From: Flaccisagitta enflata
Taxonomy: Eukaryota > Chaetognatha > Sagittoidea > Aphragmophora
NCBI GenBank assembly: GCA_965153355.1
Contig: OZ231128.1
Span: forward strand, 19,778,001 to 19,842,000
DNA: 64,000 nt
Direction of reading: 5' to 3'
Part shown: positions 43,927 to 55,783 of the stretch, one piece after another
Layout of the letters: each line of letters opens with the position of its first letter
How positions within the stretch are numbered: the stretch's first letter is position 1
The notes under the pieces: generated by a model
The model's input: the letters and a program-made list of their open reading frames with translations, nothing else
Database searches by the model: none
What the model was told of the DNA's origin: nothing
Position numbers and translations under genes: made by a program

Positions 43927-46900
43927 TTAAAACGGCCCTTGCCAGTTATTTAATGCAGTTACATCTTTGCATTTTTCTGACGGCTCAACATATTTCACTG
44001 CATGAATTTTAAATTGAGTTTCGTTAATTGCATTGAATTTTAAATTTTTTAAAAATCTTAGTTTTCTATAACAGAATTAAACACTGAGTCACTTTCTGAC
44101 GTAAACATCGCCACGCACTTCAATAATATTAATGAATCTTAGCCATGACACATATTATAGTCCTCCCACACTCAACACATGCACAATTAGTTATAAAGCC
44201 ATCACACCATTTGCTGCACATAATAGCAGCAGCTTCCACACCAGCTCACTCTTTTCCTGTGCCTGGGCCACGCCCACTCAGGCGGAATCACACATTTCAC
44301 TTTCCTTTCTCCTTCGTAACGGATTACCTGCTTGTCAGAGTTACGAACAAGGAAATATGGTGAAAAGATGAATTATATTCACAGAGTAGAAGGGTTCGTT
44401 AGAGTACCAATTGTACATTTGTTTAAATGTTTGTTTTCACTTATAGTGCTTCTGACGACGAATATACCGCTGGTCTCATGAGATTCGACAGACTCAACAG
44501 ACCGTGCGACTAATGCATTAATCGGATCATCGACAACGGGATCAACAGACCAACTTAACAGACCACGATCGTCGGTATCAACGAAGCGAACGTCGACGAA
44601 TTATCGGGACATCGACGACGAACAAAGCCTTCATAGAGCATCGCGACCGTGTTAAACTGATGACCACCGCACCGCTAATTGTTGTCACCGGCGTTCATTG
44701 AAGGCGGACACACCTTATAAAAATGCAAATGTAAATACAACAACCAAACGTAAACATTGGCGATGGCATATGAATGTTCAAAATAAATTGCTTTAGTTAA
44801 CTGTTTGAGCTTTTGAATCAAATATAGCAAAATAGATTCATTCACTTTAAAAATACTTAGCTGTACGAAAATTTAGTCAACTGTCATAACTATATCTTGT
44901 TATGTGATTCATGATAAATAATTGTGTCAGTAGTGCAAAATACAGTGAAATTTATGAGTATGTTATTAAATAATATCAAACACACATTGATAAGTGCTGA
45001 TGTTATAAATATATATATGGGCTATTAATTATCAGCCGCATTCTTCTTTCATTACTGGGAAGTCTGACAGCAGAGGCTCGTCGTTCGTTCATGATAATCG
45101 CAAAGAGTAAAATGGTTACAAAATCGATGACAAGCAAATAACATCGTCACGACAGGATGTTGATTTGTTTTAAAGTCATTTTCGAATGTTGTCGAACGTT
45201 CAGAGCCGGTCTTGCAACTGATCACGTTTCGCTGCATGACGGCTCGCAAACAATGAAAAAGACGATAAAGCGCGATGCCGAGCAAAACTTTGCACTAAAC
45301 ACATTTGCCTTATCACTCAGGCGGTTCTATCAGCGATATCAGTGAGCAACTCACAATTTGCCCAGACGAGATCTGCTCATGAGAATGATATTTTCACTGA
45401 AGAACTGACAAAGAAAGGCCTGGCTTGCATTTTGTAAGCGTAAGTGAGTTTGTGCGTGCCTTCATTGAATAGTCGCTCCCAGAAGTGGCTGATAGAGAAG
45501 AGTGACAGATTCAACAGTCAAAGACAAAAAGGACTGTCATTGTCAGCAATGACGTTATATGCACATGAAAGAAACATTTACCATTCTCTTTTCAACACGA
45601 CGATTGGTCAAAATCGCCAGATGGTCGCGGCTTTTGCCGTCTCTGTTACAGAGAGCAGACGCGGAGGCAGAGGCAGCGGCTCGGATGAGCCGACGACCTG
45701 CTGCTGGGGCTCAGACGGCGCGGTGAGACAGCACCGCTGCCAGATTGCGCAATGATGCCATTTGCCGCGGTTAGACACACGTCGAAAACGAGATGGCTGA
45801 GACGTGGAATGGAGTCGGCCTGGAGGTTGGCTGCTTTTGAGGCCGAGACGAGTTTTTTGTGGCTGTGATTGATTGAGTCTTTTGGTTGAAGGGGTCAGTG
45901 ATGAGAATATACATGAGATATCTCCATATAGTTACAACACACTTCAGGCCGCTGCCCTTGCTTCAACCAAATTCATTCACATGGTCCCACATCCAGCAAC
46001 TGGGTACACAAACATCTGCCTAATCAAAGTACTAAACACACACATAGCGATATATACTATTACAAATTAAGACATCTACTATCTGCCTATTTGAAGACGT
46101 GCCACACATGTCTCTTCTATATATTCTCGATGGAGACAGGTACACCAATACTTCCAGCCATTGTACATTATTTTGCATGATAAATGTTATGATTTTAGTT
46201 CGAATACTAAGCCTTTCAAGATACTAATTTGTTTTTAGATAATTATAGTAACAAAATGTTTGTCATTTTGTTCCGAGAAAATGATATGTTAGTAACAGAT
46301 ATAAATATTGTTACAGAACAAAGAAAGAAAAGAAAAAACAAAATGAACACACTAGAAAATAGTCCCAGTAAACAGCACAAGACACACACGTTATTTTCAC
46401 TCAATTTTTTGTGTGTGAAATGATAGTTACAGTTTTTTGGTACTAAATAATACCTAGAACATTTGGGTGAGATACATTAATATTTCATCACGAAAGGACA
46501 AAGTCTTTTTTTAATAATTTGTTTAATGCCAGATCAAAGATATTATTTTATTACAAAATTCAACAATTTGAACTGCTTATAGCACAACAGATTTTTGAGT
46601 TTCAAATGGCCATTTTCATAAGATTTATCATGATAGTTACAGGGCAAAATAAATATAGACATTTTGCTTAATGAGTGAACGTTTACTTACTCTAAATTTA
46701 ACAACTGAACACATAGTTTGGTTTTCACTAACATTTTTCGCTTTTCTAATCGTCAATGATTTAATAGGTTCTTGTTGTTCCAACATACCAGCAATATATG
46801 AACGCTTCGAAGATATCAACACAAACAATATCTTCAATGAATATCGCATTACTGGAGATAGCAACTGATACAGTCTGAGAAAATATATAAAAAGGTATTA

Positions 46901-47052
46901 CATATTAAAAAATAAAAAACAAATGCACCATGCACTTGAAAATATATATATATATAGAGAGAGAGATGAGAGAGAGAGAGAGAGATATATATTATATATA
47001 TATATATATATGTTATATATATATATATATATATATATGTTATAGACAGACA

Positions 47053-47104
<52 letters not shown>

Positions 47105-48766
47105 CTATTATTGAAAAGGTGAGAAAAAATACAGAAATAGTATGATGAATAAGATTGAAAGAATAATATAAAAGAAAAACTTTGAAAACAATGTTTGGGT
47201 CTAAGGCAACCGAATTTTGGGTTTGTCTTAAAACTGAGCCTTGCCTTTCACAGCTAAACCCGCAAGGCCCGCCATGTTCTTAAGATGTTCTTACGCAGGT
47301 CATTCAGCTTCCTGATGTCTTATTAACCAGGTTCTCATAAAACAGCGCCGATACATCGGCAATTGTCGACGGTTATAGCGTACGAAACCATCGAATTTCC
47401 GTATCGCACGACGCACGACGAATGACACGGTATCGTCCGCGACCATATGCAATCTCCATGCATACATAGCAAATATATGATATATAGATTTTTAGTTCTT
47501 CGTTAGTTCATAGTATATATAGGTCTCACCAGTTAATTTTTCACAACATCTTTCAATACTGTTATACTCGTTATGTCTTTGTCAATGATTGTTGATCAGG
47601 TAAGGGCAAATGCTTTAGGTTAGGGTAGGATAATGGTGGGCAGGTAAGAAAGGCATAGTTAGATAGTTAGTAGTATGGCTGATGATTATGAATAATAAGG
47701 TTTCACTTCGTCTGTAAAGACTCATTGTGACACTCGTTCATAATATGTAATTTTAGAGTTTGACATTGACTAGCGTTGTTAACTTTTTAGTTAGACTTAA
47801 CTCTATAAAGGTTTGTTCATCACCACTTCCTGGTTGTTGCTTAATCTTTAGTTAGATATGCAATTTCTATAAATATTTTTGTCCATTCGTTATCAACTGT
47901 CGCCCGTCACAACAGTTCACATATCGAGCGGCATGCGATAAACAGCGTTTCGGCAGATGTCATTTGGCTGCGTTTGCGGGCAAGATGGGTTGATGTCTTG
48001 TGCCTACTTCGCATCACTTATTGAGAGCTTTAATAAAAATACCTGCCTTAGATCTGAAGAAATAACATTAGATAACACTTGAATGCCATTCAAAGGTATA
48101 TGCCATTTGTTTTTTATATCTTCTGATTCATGACTCATGACTTGCCACACGCATCTTTTGTCATAACAGAAATACCTTAATAGAGTGCGTTTTCTTTTAA
48201 AAATAACCTACAAACCCAGAACACAGACAACTAAAATCATCAATTTAGTGAAAAACTATCTTTGTCAAAAAACGCAATACTAGTTCACAGCTCTATAGTC
48301 TGACTCTTGACTTTGCCAACAGATTGACTAAATGCATTAATGAGAACATGTTAATACACAATAATGATGTTCATTCTGGTTCACAATGAAGTTTTAATTG
48401 TAATTGTGTTGAACAGAACCTATTCACCTAGTTCTTAACGCTAGCCCTAACTCACTCCTAACCCTAAACCACTCAACCTCACTCATTCATATCTACTCTC
48501 TAACCCTAAATAAACCATTTAGAAATACAAAACAAAAGACATCACAAAATTGAAAATAGTACTGCCTTAGGCTCCTTGTTATATGTGTATGTTCAATGTT
48601 TGATAAAACCATCGCCACTCGTGCCTTTTCGTTTGCCGCCACTATGATACGTGAAAATGTCTTGAAATTGATACAGCGCTGATGACACGCGCAATATGGC
48701 TGATACGTCCCAGTTTGGGCGATGTTCACATCAAAATCATAAAAAAGTGTGACGATCACGGATTAG
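43927..48766 (+). other. Degraded inner left arm, no intact gene
   Basis: Collinear noisy copy of 48,800-54,900. Recognisable anchors: 45,153-45,380 against 53,050-53,298; 46,225-46,250 against 51,880-51,905; 47,105-47,290 against 50,770-50,955; 48,000-48,110 against 49,700-49,850. The element at 50,573-50,728 is reduced to fragments at 47,330-47,440. Short frames here (for example 45,157-45,345) are not supported by the right arm. Confidence 0.7.
46941..47102. repeat. (TA)n, (GA)n and (CA)n compound microsatellite
   Basis: TA and GA units 46941-47040, CA units 47050-47102. The right arm has instead a short TC array (50,958-50,987). Confidence 0.95.
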
Positions 48767-48959
48767 CGGGCGTAGAGTCGCGCACGCGACTCCACACCCC
48801 GCTTTGTCCACTTGGTCGGTCGGGCTTGGTCGGTCACATTACTTTTTTTTTACGATTTTTATTCTGGACATCATTGCTCCTGCCCAAACACCCAGTGACC
48901 AATTATGGCTCCTGCCCACCCGCATGTGACTTTGCAGCTGTGTATCCGGCCTTATTACT
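48767..48959 (-). mobile_element. HINE-like element at the centre of the inverted repeat
   Basis: On the minus strand it starts taataaggccggatacacag, with 5' word GTCACATGC and 3' hairpin GTCGCG-TG-CGCGAC (48777-48790). The axis of the giant inverted repeat passes through this hairpin (between 48783 and 48784). Confidence 0.65.
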
Positions 48960-49163
48960 ATCAATTTCAAACATTTTCCCAGTGCGCCTAATCATGAAAT
49001 GTGCAACAAAACGAAAAAAGGTTTTTTGAAAAGAAATCTTTGATAAAACAAGTTTTTATCAAAACTGTTGAACATGCCGTACTAGTAAAATGCAAAAGAC
49101 TAAAGGTACTGTTTTCCAATTTGGTGATGTCTTTTGTTTTACTGTCTTTCTAAGCGGTTTTTT

Positions 49164-49262
49164 TATTTAGGGTTAGGGGTAGGGTTATGGTTAAGGTTGG
49201 GGTTGGGGGTGGTTTTAGGGTTAGGGTTAGGGTTAGGGCTAGCGTTAGGGCTAGGTGAGGGC
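49164..49262. repeat. Interstitial TTAGGG-like tract
   Basis: gggttagggttagggttagg (within 49212-49240) flanked by TTAGGGG, TTGGGG and GTTAGGGC variants. Confidence 0.85.
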
Positions 49263-49982
49263 TGGGTTTTATACATTTCAACCTGAATCTACCCGAATTA
49301 AAGCTTCGCCCAAGCGGGAAAACCAGAAAGAAATAAAAGATCTGTATCATGCGACTGTGGTAGCCGTGTACCCGGCCTTGTTGTTATTCAAGTATGCATG
49401 CCATTTCTGTGGTGCATCCAATCCTGTTGATTGAGGCAACTAAGAGTCAAAGGAATTCAATCAGACCACTAGGCTGTGAGCTAGATATTGCGATTTTTTT
49501 TTGACAAAGGTGGGGTTTTTTCACTAAATTGATGTATTTTAGGGTTGATAGCGCCAATTTTGGGTTTCTTGGGTTATTTTCTAAAAGGGGCCGCTCTATT
49601 TATGATCAGGGACGCTCTATTTATGACAAAAGACGCATTAATGGCGAAAATCGCGAAAATCGCATGAATCCGGAAAATCGCAAAAACAAAAAGCTAAGCA
49701 CTTATACCTTTGAATGGCATTCAAAGTGGAAAATATTGCGCCAATCTGATTATTTTCTTCAAGATCTAAGGCAAGGTGATTTGAATCTTACTGTTAAAGT
49801 ACTCAATAGGAGAGAAGTGTTGCGGGGTGGGCTGGGGCGTCCAACCTCCATCTGCGCCCAAACCCCCCCCCCCATGCACAAACAACCAAATAACTATCTG
49901 AAACACTTGTTTATCCACATCTCAACTCGGATATCATGAACTGATTGACCAATGGATGGACGGACTGACAGATTGACCAACA

Positions 49983-50130
49983 GATGGACAAAGCCTTTTA
50001 TAGAGTTGCATGTCCACAACTAAAAAGTTAAGCAGCAACTTCCAGTGAGGATGTCTGATGGACAAAGCCTTTTATAGAGTTGCATGTCCACAACTAAAAA
50101 GTTAAGCAGCAACTTCCAGTGAGGATGTCT
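49983..50130. repeat. 74-bp tandem duplication across an element 3' end
   Basis: Two identical units (49983-50056, 50057-50130), each holding gacaaagccttttatagag, the hairpin GTTGCATGTCCACAAC, CTAAAAA and flanking aagcagcaacttccagtgag. Confidence 0.9.
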
Positions 50131-50164
50131 CAGGCTCTAGAGAAGGTACATACTTTACTTAACA

Positions 50165-50235
50165 AGTGACACAGTGTCACAATATTGTTGCAGTCTTGCA
50201 GACAGGAGGGTAGGTAAACATATACAATTATTCAC
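50165..50235 (+). mobile_element. 5' fragment of family B element
   Basis: aagtgacacagtgtcacaat then attgttgcagtcttgcagac; truncated. Confidence 0.5.
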
Positions 50236-50246
50236 TATCCATCAAC

Positions 50247-50350
50247 TCACCGCTACCCCTAACCCTACTCCTAACCCTTACCCCACTCCTAACCCCACCC
50301 TACCCATAAGCCCATCCCTACCCCTAACCCTAAACGTTGCCCTTACCCTG
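50247..50350. repeat. Interstitial CCCTAA-like tract
   Basis: ctaaccctactcctaaccct and similar degenerate units, opposite in orientation to the tract at 49,164. Confidence 0.8.
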
Positions 50351-50568
50351 AATCAACAATAAATCATTGACAAAGACATAACGAGTACAAGCGAGAATGT
50401 TGAGAAGTTGAAAGACGGCGGAAATTGGCTGAAATTCAAGACAAAGGACCTCTCTATAGTGCGGCCGTCTCCTTCACGTAGACCAAAGAAATGTCTTGAA
50501 GGAACTAAGAATCTATATCTGCTATATGTTTGCTACTCTTGGCTCCGTTAGAGCGGGTTGCACACTCG

Positions 50569-50728
50569 TTTTAGTCGCGGACACGCGACTCTACACCTTG
50601 CCGTGTCGGTCCGTCGGTCGGTAGGTCGGTCGGTCGGTAGGTAACATTTTTGAATTCCGAGTGGTTTTTGCATTACTGCTCCTGCCCAACCGTCCGCGAC
50701 TGGATTGCCGTGTATCCGGCCTTGTTTT
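50569..50728 (-). mobile_element. HINE-like element, family A, intact
   Basis: On the minus strand it starts AACAAGGCCGGATACACGGC. The 5' word GTCGCGGAC (complement of 50692-50700) is exactly complementary to GTCCGCGAC (complement of 50574-50582). (CCGACC)n core, TAAAA end. Confidence 0.82.
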
Positions 50729-50802
50729 TATGAGAACCTAGTTAATAAGACATCAAGGCTTCGAATGACCACAAAATTAAGAACATCTTAAGAACATACA
50801 AA

Positions 50803-50951
50803 TAAGGCCTTGCGGGTTTAGCTGTGAGAAGGCCGAGGCTCGGTTTTTAGGACAAACCCGAAATTCGGTTTTGCCTTCAGACCCGACATTGTTTTCAAAG
50901 TTTTTCTTTTATATTATTCTTTCAATCTTATTCATCATACTATTTCTGTAT

Positions 50952-50990
<39 letters not shown>

Positions 50991-51990
50991 CTGTACATAG
51001 TTGCATTTGTTTTTTTATTTTTTTTTCTTCTTATGCTGTTCAAACTTATTCTTTTCCCCTTTTTTGCTCACCTTTTCTCAGATTTTCTATTGTCTCAGTG
51101 CTGTCTCAGTGTGCCAGTGTCTGTGTGTGTGTTTGTGTGTGTGTATGTAGAAACATCAAAAATAAAAGTTCCACCCAGCATACACTTGTGATGGGACACT
51201 TAAGAACCTATACACTAGTACTTAGAAGAGCTTGAAAAATCTTCAAAATGGCGACAAGCAGAGCTATGTAGTTCAATTTATTAAGATTTTAGAGCTAAAA
51301 GAGTAAAAATGTTCACCTCAACAAAAAGCAGAAAATATGCAAAAAATGAGGGGGAAAATTGACCTGTTTATTTTTACTTTTCTTGGCTTATCATGATAAA
51401 ATCATATGAAAATCGGTATCATTTGAAAGAGCTTCTTCAAAATCTGTCTAACAAACGCCAAGCAGATTTTTTTAGTTCAAATTGTTTAGATTTTATATCA
51501 AAATAAATATACTTTGATCTGAAAGCGCTAAAAACAAAAAAAATTCAAAAAGTCAAGGGACTTGTTATACAAAATTGTTAAAAATTACTTCATCTATGTA
51601 GTTCACCAAATGATTACAAATGATATTTGGTACCAAAAAAGCCTTTACTTATCTTTTCTACACAAAAATTGAATTTTGTATAGGAGATAACAGTAATGAA
51701 TAGCAATACTGTTTTACTGGGACTTTTATTTTTTCCAAGATGGTATGTGTTTGTTTCTTTTATTTTATTTTTCTTAATTTTTCTTTCCTTTTCTTTCTAC
51801 TTCTTTCTTTTCTTCTCTATCTATTCTCTTTCTCTCATTTTTTTTCTCTCAGGCAAATAACCAAACATTTTTTTTGTTACTATAATTATCTAAAAACAAA
51901 TTTAGACCCGTCATAAACCCGAAGGAATGTTTTGAGGTATTCCGAACCCGAACCAAAACCGCGGAAAAAGACGCCATACGCAAGGCCTTA
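50803..51990 (-). mobile_element. Element with TAAGGCCTTGCG inverted ends, copy 2
   Basis: Ends TAAGGCCTTGCGGG at 50803 and CGCAAGGCCTTA at 51990. Subterminal blocks match copy 1 (26,181-26,858) in reverse. About 500 bp longer, with a TC tract, a TG tract and AT-rich filler. No transposase frame. Confidence 0.75.
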
Positions 51991-52215
51991 ATGGTGTCTT
52001 TGGTAGGCGAGGTGGTTGGTTGGTACCTGGTCTGCATCGGGGGTGTATAGGAGACATGGTGATGGCGTCTTGGGTAGGCGAGGTGGTTGGTTGGTACCCA
52101 GTTTGCATGTGGGTGTATATCGGCTATGGTGATGGTGTTTTGAATACTTTTGATTAGGCGAGGTGGTTTGTTGGTACCCAGTTTACACTGGGGTATATTG
52201 GGACCATGGTGAGAT
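51991..52215. repeat. Minisatellite of about 70 bp, three units
   Basis: Units share taggcgaggtggttggttgg, tacccagtttgcat and catggtgatgg. Confidence 0.85.
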
Positions 52216-52227
52216 GGATTTGGGACA

Positions 52228-52635
52228 GGAATACTTTTTGGGCAGCGGCCCTGAAAGGGCCAATGACCTATGCTTTCACACATATGGGAGATTTTCTCCT
52301 CCTTCTTCTCCTTCTTCTCCATCACCCCCTAACCCCAGCTTCAAAGCCAAAAGGCTCAAGGCTCCAATCGCAGCCTAAAGGCTCCAATCTCAGCCTCAAA
52401 GCTCCAACCCCAACCTCAAGGCTCCAGTCCCAGCCTGGAAGCTCCAATTCCGATTACATAGCTCCAATCTCAACCATATATCTCCATTCCTAGCTTTGTG
52501 GCTCAAATCCTAGCCGCACGGCTTAAATCCCAGCATCATTGCCCTAATCCCAGCCTTGAGTCTTATATCCTCGCCTCAATACTTAAATCCTAGCCCAGCA
52601 TAGGTCATCGGCTCCTTCGGGCCGCTGCCCCTCTC
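52228..52635 (-). mobile_element. Family G element with a different arm sequence
   Basis: Arms gggcagcggccctgaaaggg plus ccaatgacctatgct (52239-52273) and agcataggtcatcggctcct plus tcgggccgctgccc (52597-52632). The usual gtcctgtagaacacagg is replaced by gacctatgct in one arm, and its complement agcataggtc in the other. A minisatellite of ggctccaatcccagcctcaa-like units lies at 52330-52590. Confidence 0.75.
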
Positions 52636-53924
52636 ACCTCCACATCTCACATACACTAACTTAGGGGCAACAGGAACCGCTGACCATCTGACGATTTTGC
52701 GACTATTATCAACGATATATTGAGAAAAAAAGAGAAGGAATAGTAAATGATTTCTTTCTCCGTCTCTCTGTTTCTGTGTCTGTCTTTCTCTTTGTCTATT
52801 ACTTTGACAATTGACTTGGTCCTTTTTTTTTGTCGCTGACTTTGTTTAACTCAGTCTGTCCGCCTCTTTAACTCGATCTGTCAGCCCTTCACCATTCTGG
52901 GGCGTGTGACTGATTCCCGCAAAAATGAGAGCACACGCAAGCACGCAAACTCACTTACGCTTACAAATGCAAGCGGAATACTTTTTTTTCTTTGCAATAT
53001 CCGGTTCTTTGATTGAAATACATGCGCAGATTTTTCAGTACAATAGATCTCGTCTAGACTTAGAATAATGAGGGTTGCTCGCTGATATCCTTTGAAAGAG
53101 CCATACAGTTGATAAGGCAAAAATGTGTTTTGAATTCTTAAAAGTTTTTGCTCGGCATAAAAACTTTATCAGTCTTTTTTCATTTATTTTGCAAAGCATT
53201 TCATCATACCGGCTGAGCATTGATCGGATTACAGGACCGATGCAAACGTTTAGACAACATTCAGAAAATGACTTTAAAACAAATCCAAACATCCCTCTGT
53301 CGTGACGGTCTGTTGTACCGCTTGTCCGTCAGTTTGTAACCGTTTTATATTTTTGTGATTGTCATGGATGTTCAAGAACAGACGACAGGGGCGCCTTCTC
53401 TTGTCGGACTTTCAATTGTGGAAAGGGGAAATTTTCTGGCTGTTAGTTAGTATAACTCCCACTTTCTCTCTCTCTTTCTCTTTATCAGCTGCCATAAATG
53501 TGCATTTGTTTATGCTTTTGCTTTCTCCGCCAAATTTTTGCACCTGCATTTGATTTTGCAATTGCACTGACACAGATATTTTGTCATGGATCACGTAACA
53601 TGGATTGTAGTTATGACCAATTGACAAATTTTCATTTTGAACCCTCCGGAGGTAACATTTTTTAAAGGTGAATGAATCTATTTTGCCTCAAATGTAATCA
53701 AAACTTTTTTGATTCAAAAGTTTATTCAAGCGGTTAATGAATTAAAAGCAATTTATTTTGAATCATTCTATGTACCCGGCTCATGAATGACCTACGTTTG
53801 ATTGATTTTGGAAGCATTTACATTTCACATTTTTTACATAAAATAGCTTTCTAGTCCGCCTTCAATGGTTGCACCGATGGCAGTAGCAATTGTAGCTGAC
53901 TTAACAATGGTCGTCACAGTTTCT
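52636..53924. other. Intergenic or intronic DNA of the right arm
   Basis: Collinear with 45,150-45,640. No coding potential is retained between the two arms, so short frames here are not genes. Confidence 0.55.
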
Positions 53925-53926
53925 TT

Positions 53927-54425
53927 TTAGTCGCGGACATTCAACTCTAGAAGAGGCTTTGTTCATCCGTCCGTTGGTCCATTGGTTCGTCGGTCCGTTC
54001 ACTCCGTTGGTCTGTTGGTCCGGTGGTCTGTTGGTCAGTTGGTCTGTTGGTCCGTTTGTCCGTTGGTCCGTTAGTCCATTGGTCCTTTGGTCTGTTGGTC
54101 CGTCGGTCTCATGGTTTGTTGGTCCATAATGAATAAGTCAAACTTTTATAAGTGGAAAAGAATGAGCGTTTTAGGTATTTTTCATGAATGTACGGTTGAA
54201 CCCTGCTCTAACGGACCCGCTACCAACGGAATTCTGTCTATTATGGATATAAATTCATAATACTTTCACCATGTTTCCTTTGATTTTCTATATTGGCTCT
54301 GACAGAATTCTACTTATAACAGATAAAATTTGTTAGTCCCTTGAAATCCGTTAGAGCGGAGTTTACCTGTATATGTGAAGGGAGGGAGAAGTGGAAATAT
54401 TGTGACCCGCGCTACATGTTCTGAA
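53927..54425 (-). mobile_element. HINE-like element, family B, interrupted by a MITE
   Basis: 3' end TTTTTAGTCGCGGAC... (53928), long GGTCCGTT core to 54125, and a decayed 5' end attgtgacccgcgctacatg near 54397-54420. The MITE at 54,190-54,371 lies inside. Confidence 0.55.
54190..54371. mobile_element. Pogo/Tigger-like MITE
   Basis: GTTGAACCCTGCTCTAACGGA at the left and the inverted TCCGTTAGAGCGGAGTTTAC at the right, flanked by TA. 182 bp, no coding capacity. Related end at 26,862-27,013. Confidence 0.75.
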
Positions 54426-54885
54426 GTGGAAGCTAAAGTGGCAGAGGCACAAGGGGAAGGAGGGGGTGGGGGCTAGTTGTGTGAGGAGAAGTTTTGGCTG
54501 CTGCTTATTATAATACAACAAATAAGCAATGATAAACTTACTGGCAACTAATTGTGCTGTAGTGTTTGTTGTGGTGTTGAGAGCAAAAGAGGGGACTACG
54601 ACGGCGGCGGTGGTCATGGCAGTAGTGGCAAAGTTTGCAGCAATATTGTTGGATGTAGCATTGACGATGTTTACGTCAAGAAGTGACTCGAATCGAATTT
54701 GATTTGAATTCTATTTACATACAGAAAACTAAAAAAAGATTTTAAAAAAATTTAAAATTCATGCAATTAACGAAACTCAATTTAAAATTCATGCAATTAA
54801 TGAAACTCATGTTGAGCAGCCGTCGAGTTTAGAAATGCAAAATCTTAACTGCATTTAAAGACAATGGCAAGGGCCGTTTTAGAGA
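54426..54885. other. Intergenic DNA of the right arm
   Basis: A direct repeat tttaaaattcatgcaattaa occurs twice (54,747-54,766 and 54,780-54,799). No gene. Confidence 0.5.
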
Positions 54886-55066
54886 AATGCAATTCTTCTT
54901 ATAAGCGCTCCCCCCTCCCTGCTTGTGAATTTGATATTCATTTTCAAGAAATCATTACTTTAAAAAACTTATAATAGTCTGTCTTAGTATCTGCTTTTGT
55001 AAAAATGCTTTTGGAAAAAAAATCTTTCTTTCTTCACCGGGGCGCTAATTGAAGGAATTACGGCAT
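54886..55066. mobile_element. GCGCTAATT MITE, right-arm copy
   Basis: Reverse complement of 43,752-43,926, with inverted ends around gcgctccccc and ggggcgctaattgaaggaat. Confidence 0.65.
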
Positions 55067-55387
55067 TTCGCCTCCGCTTTTTTTTCTCTTCCAGTATTTA
55101 AACCTTTCTCTCTCTCTAGTGCAAACATTTCACAATCATCATAGTCTGAAATCTGAAGTAAGTATCCATTACGCCAATTTAAGAACACCCAATTTTCAAT
55201 GTTGATGGCGACAATAGGCTAAATTTGTTGATTCTCATCAGAAAAGCATTCCCTTAAAATTTCAGTGCCCTCAATAATCAAAACCAAAAAGCATATTAGA
55301 TTTGAAATTTTGGAAAATGAAGCTATCAAAATAGTGTCACTTTTTTATCATTTATATTCCTTAATTGCCATCTTAGTTTTTTTTTGT

Positions 55388-55508
55388 GTGTGTGTGTGTG
55401 TATGTGCGTGCGTGCGTGCGTGTGTGTGAGTGAGTGAGTGAGTGAGTGAGTGAGTGAGTGAGTGAGTGAGTGAGTGAGTGAGTGAGTGTGTGTGTGTGTG
55501 TGTGTGTA
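55388..55508. repeat. (GT)n-(GTGA)n-(GT)n microsatellite
   Basis: Regular GTGA array flanked by GT units. Confidence 0.97.
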
Positions 55509-55783
55509 AAAGCCTCAAATCAGCCCTCCTAAGCCGTTAATCAGCTCAGGCCCGAAAGTGCTGTCCTCTTAGCCTGACATTAGCTCTCTTAGGACTCAAT
55601 GTATACAGCCATGGCAGGCATGAGAGAACTGATTTCAGGTCTGTGAAGGTTGATTTCCAACCTGTAAGAGCTCATGGTCAGCGGTACTCGATGCCCTGCT
55701 TGGAGTGATCAGCTGAACCAGTCGCCCAATGGTAATATGTGGTCAACAATTGCCCTGCTTTGCATGATCATGAATTTGAGGGG

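Larger units (their letters stand above)
35998..48783 (+). repeat. Left arm of giant inverted repeat (degraded arm)
   Basis: Reverse complement of 48784-64000. Matched pairs include 35998/64000, the receptor block 38840/60544, 40391/58993, 43745/55072, 45153/53298, 47105/50955 and 48540/49128. Summed coordinates drift from 99,998 at the outside to 97,567 at the centre, so this arm is about 2.4 kb shorter. Clean stretches are about 35,998-36,190, 38,610-41,410 and 43,440-43,920. Elsewhere it reads like a deletion-rich noisy copy in which dispersed elements lose their consensus. Confidence 0.9.

Noticed and set aside
45157-45345. 62-residue frame in the inner left arm
   Set aside because: The right-arm counterpart (53,035-53,298) is not open in the same frame; no protein-level conservation.
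49164-49262. True telomere end
   Set aside because: Only a few perfect TTAGGG units, degenerate neighbours, and complex DNA on both sides.
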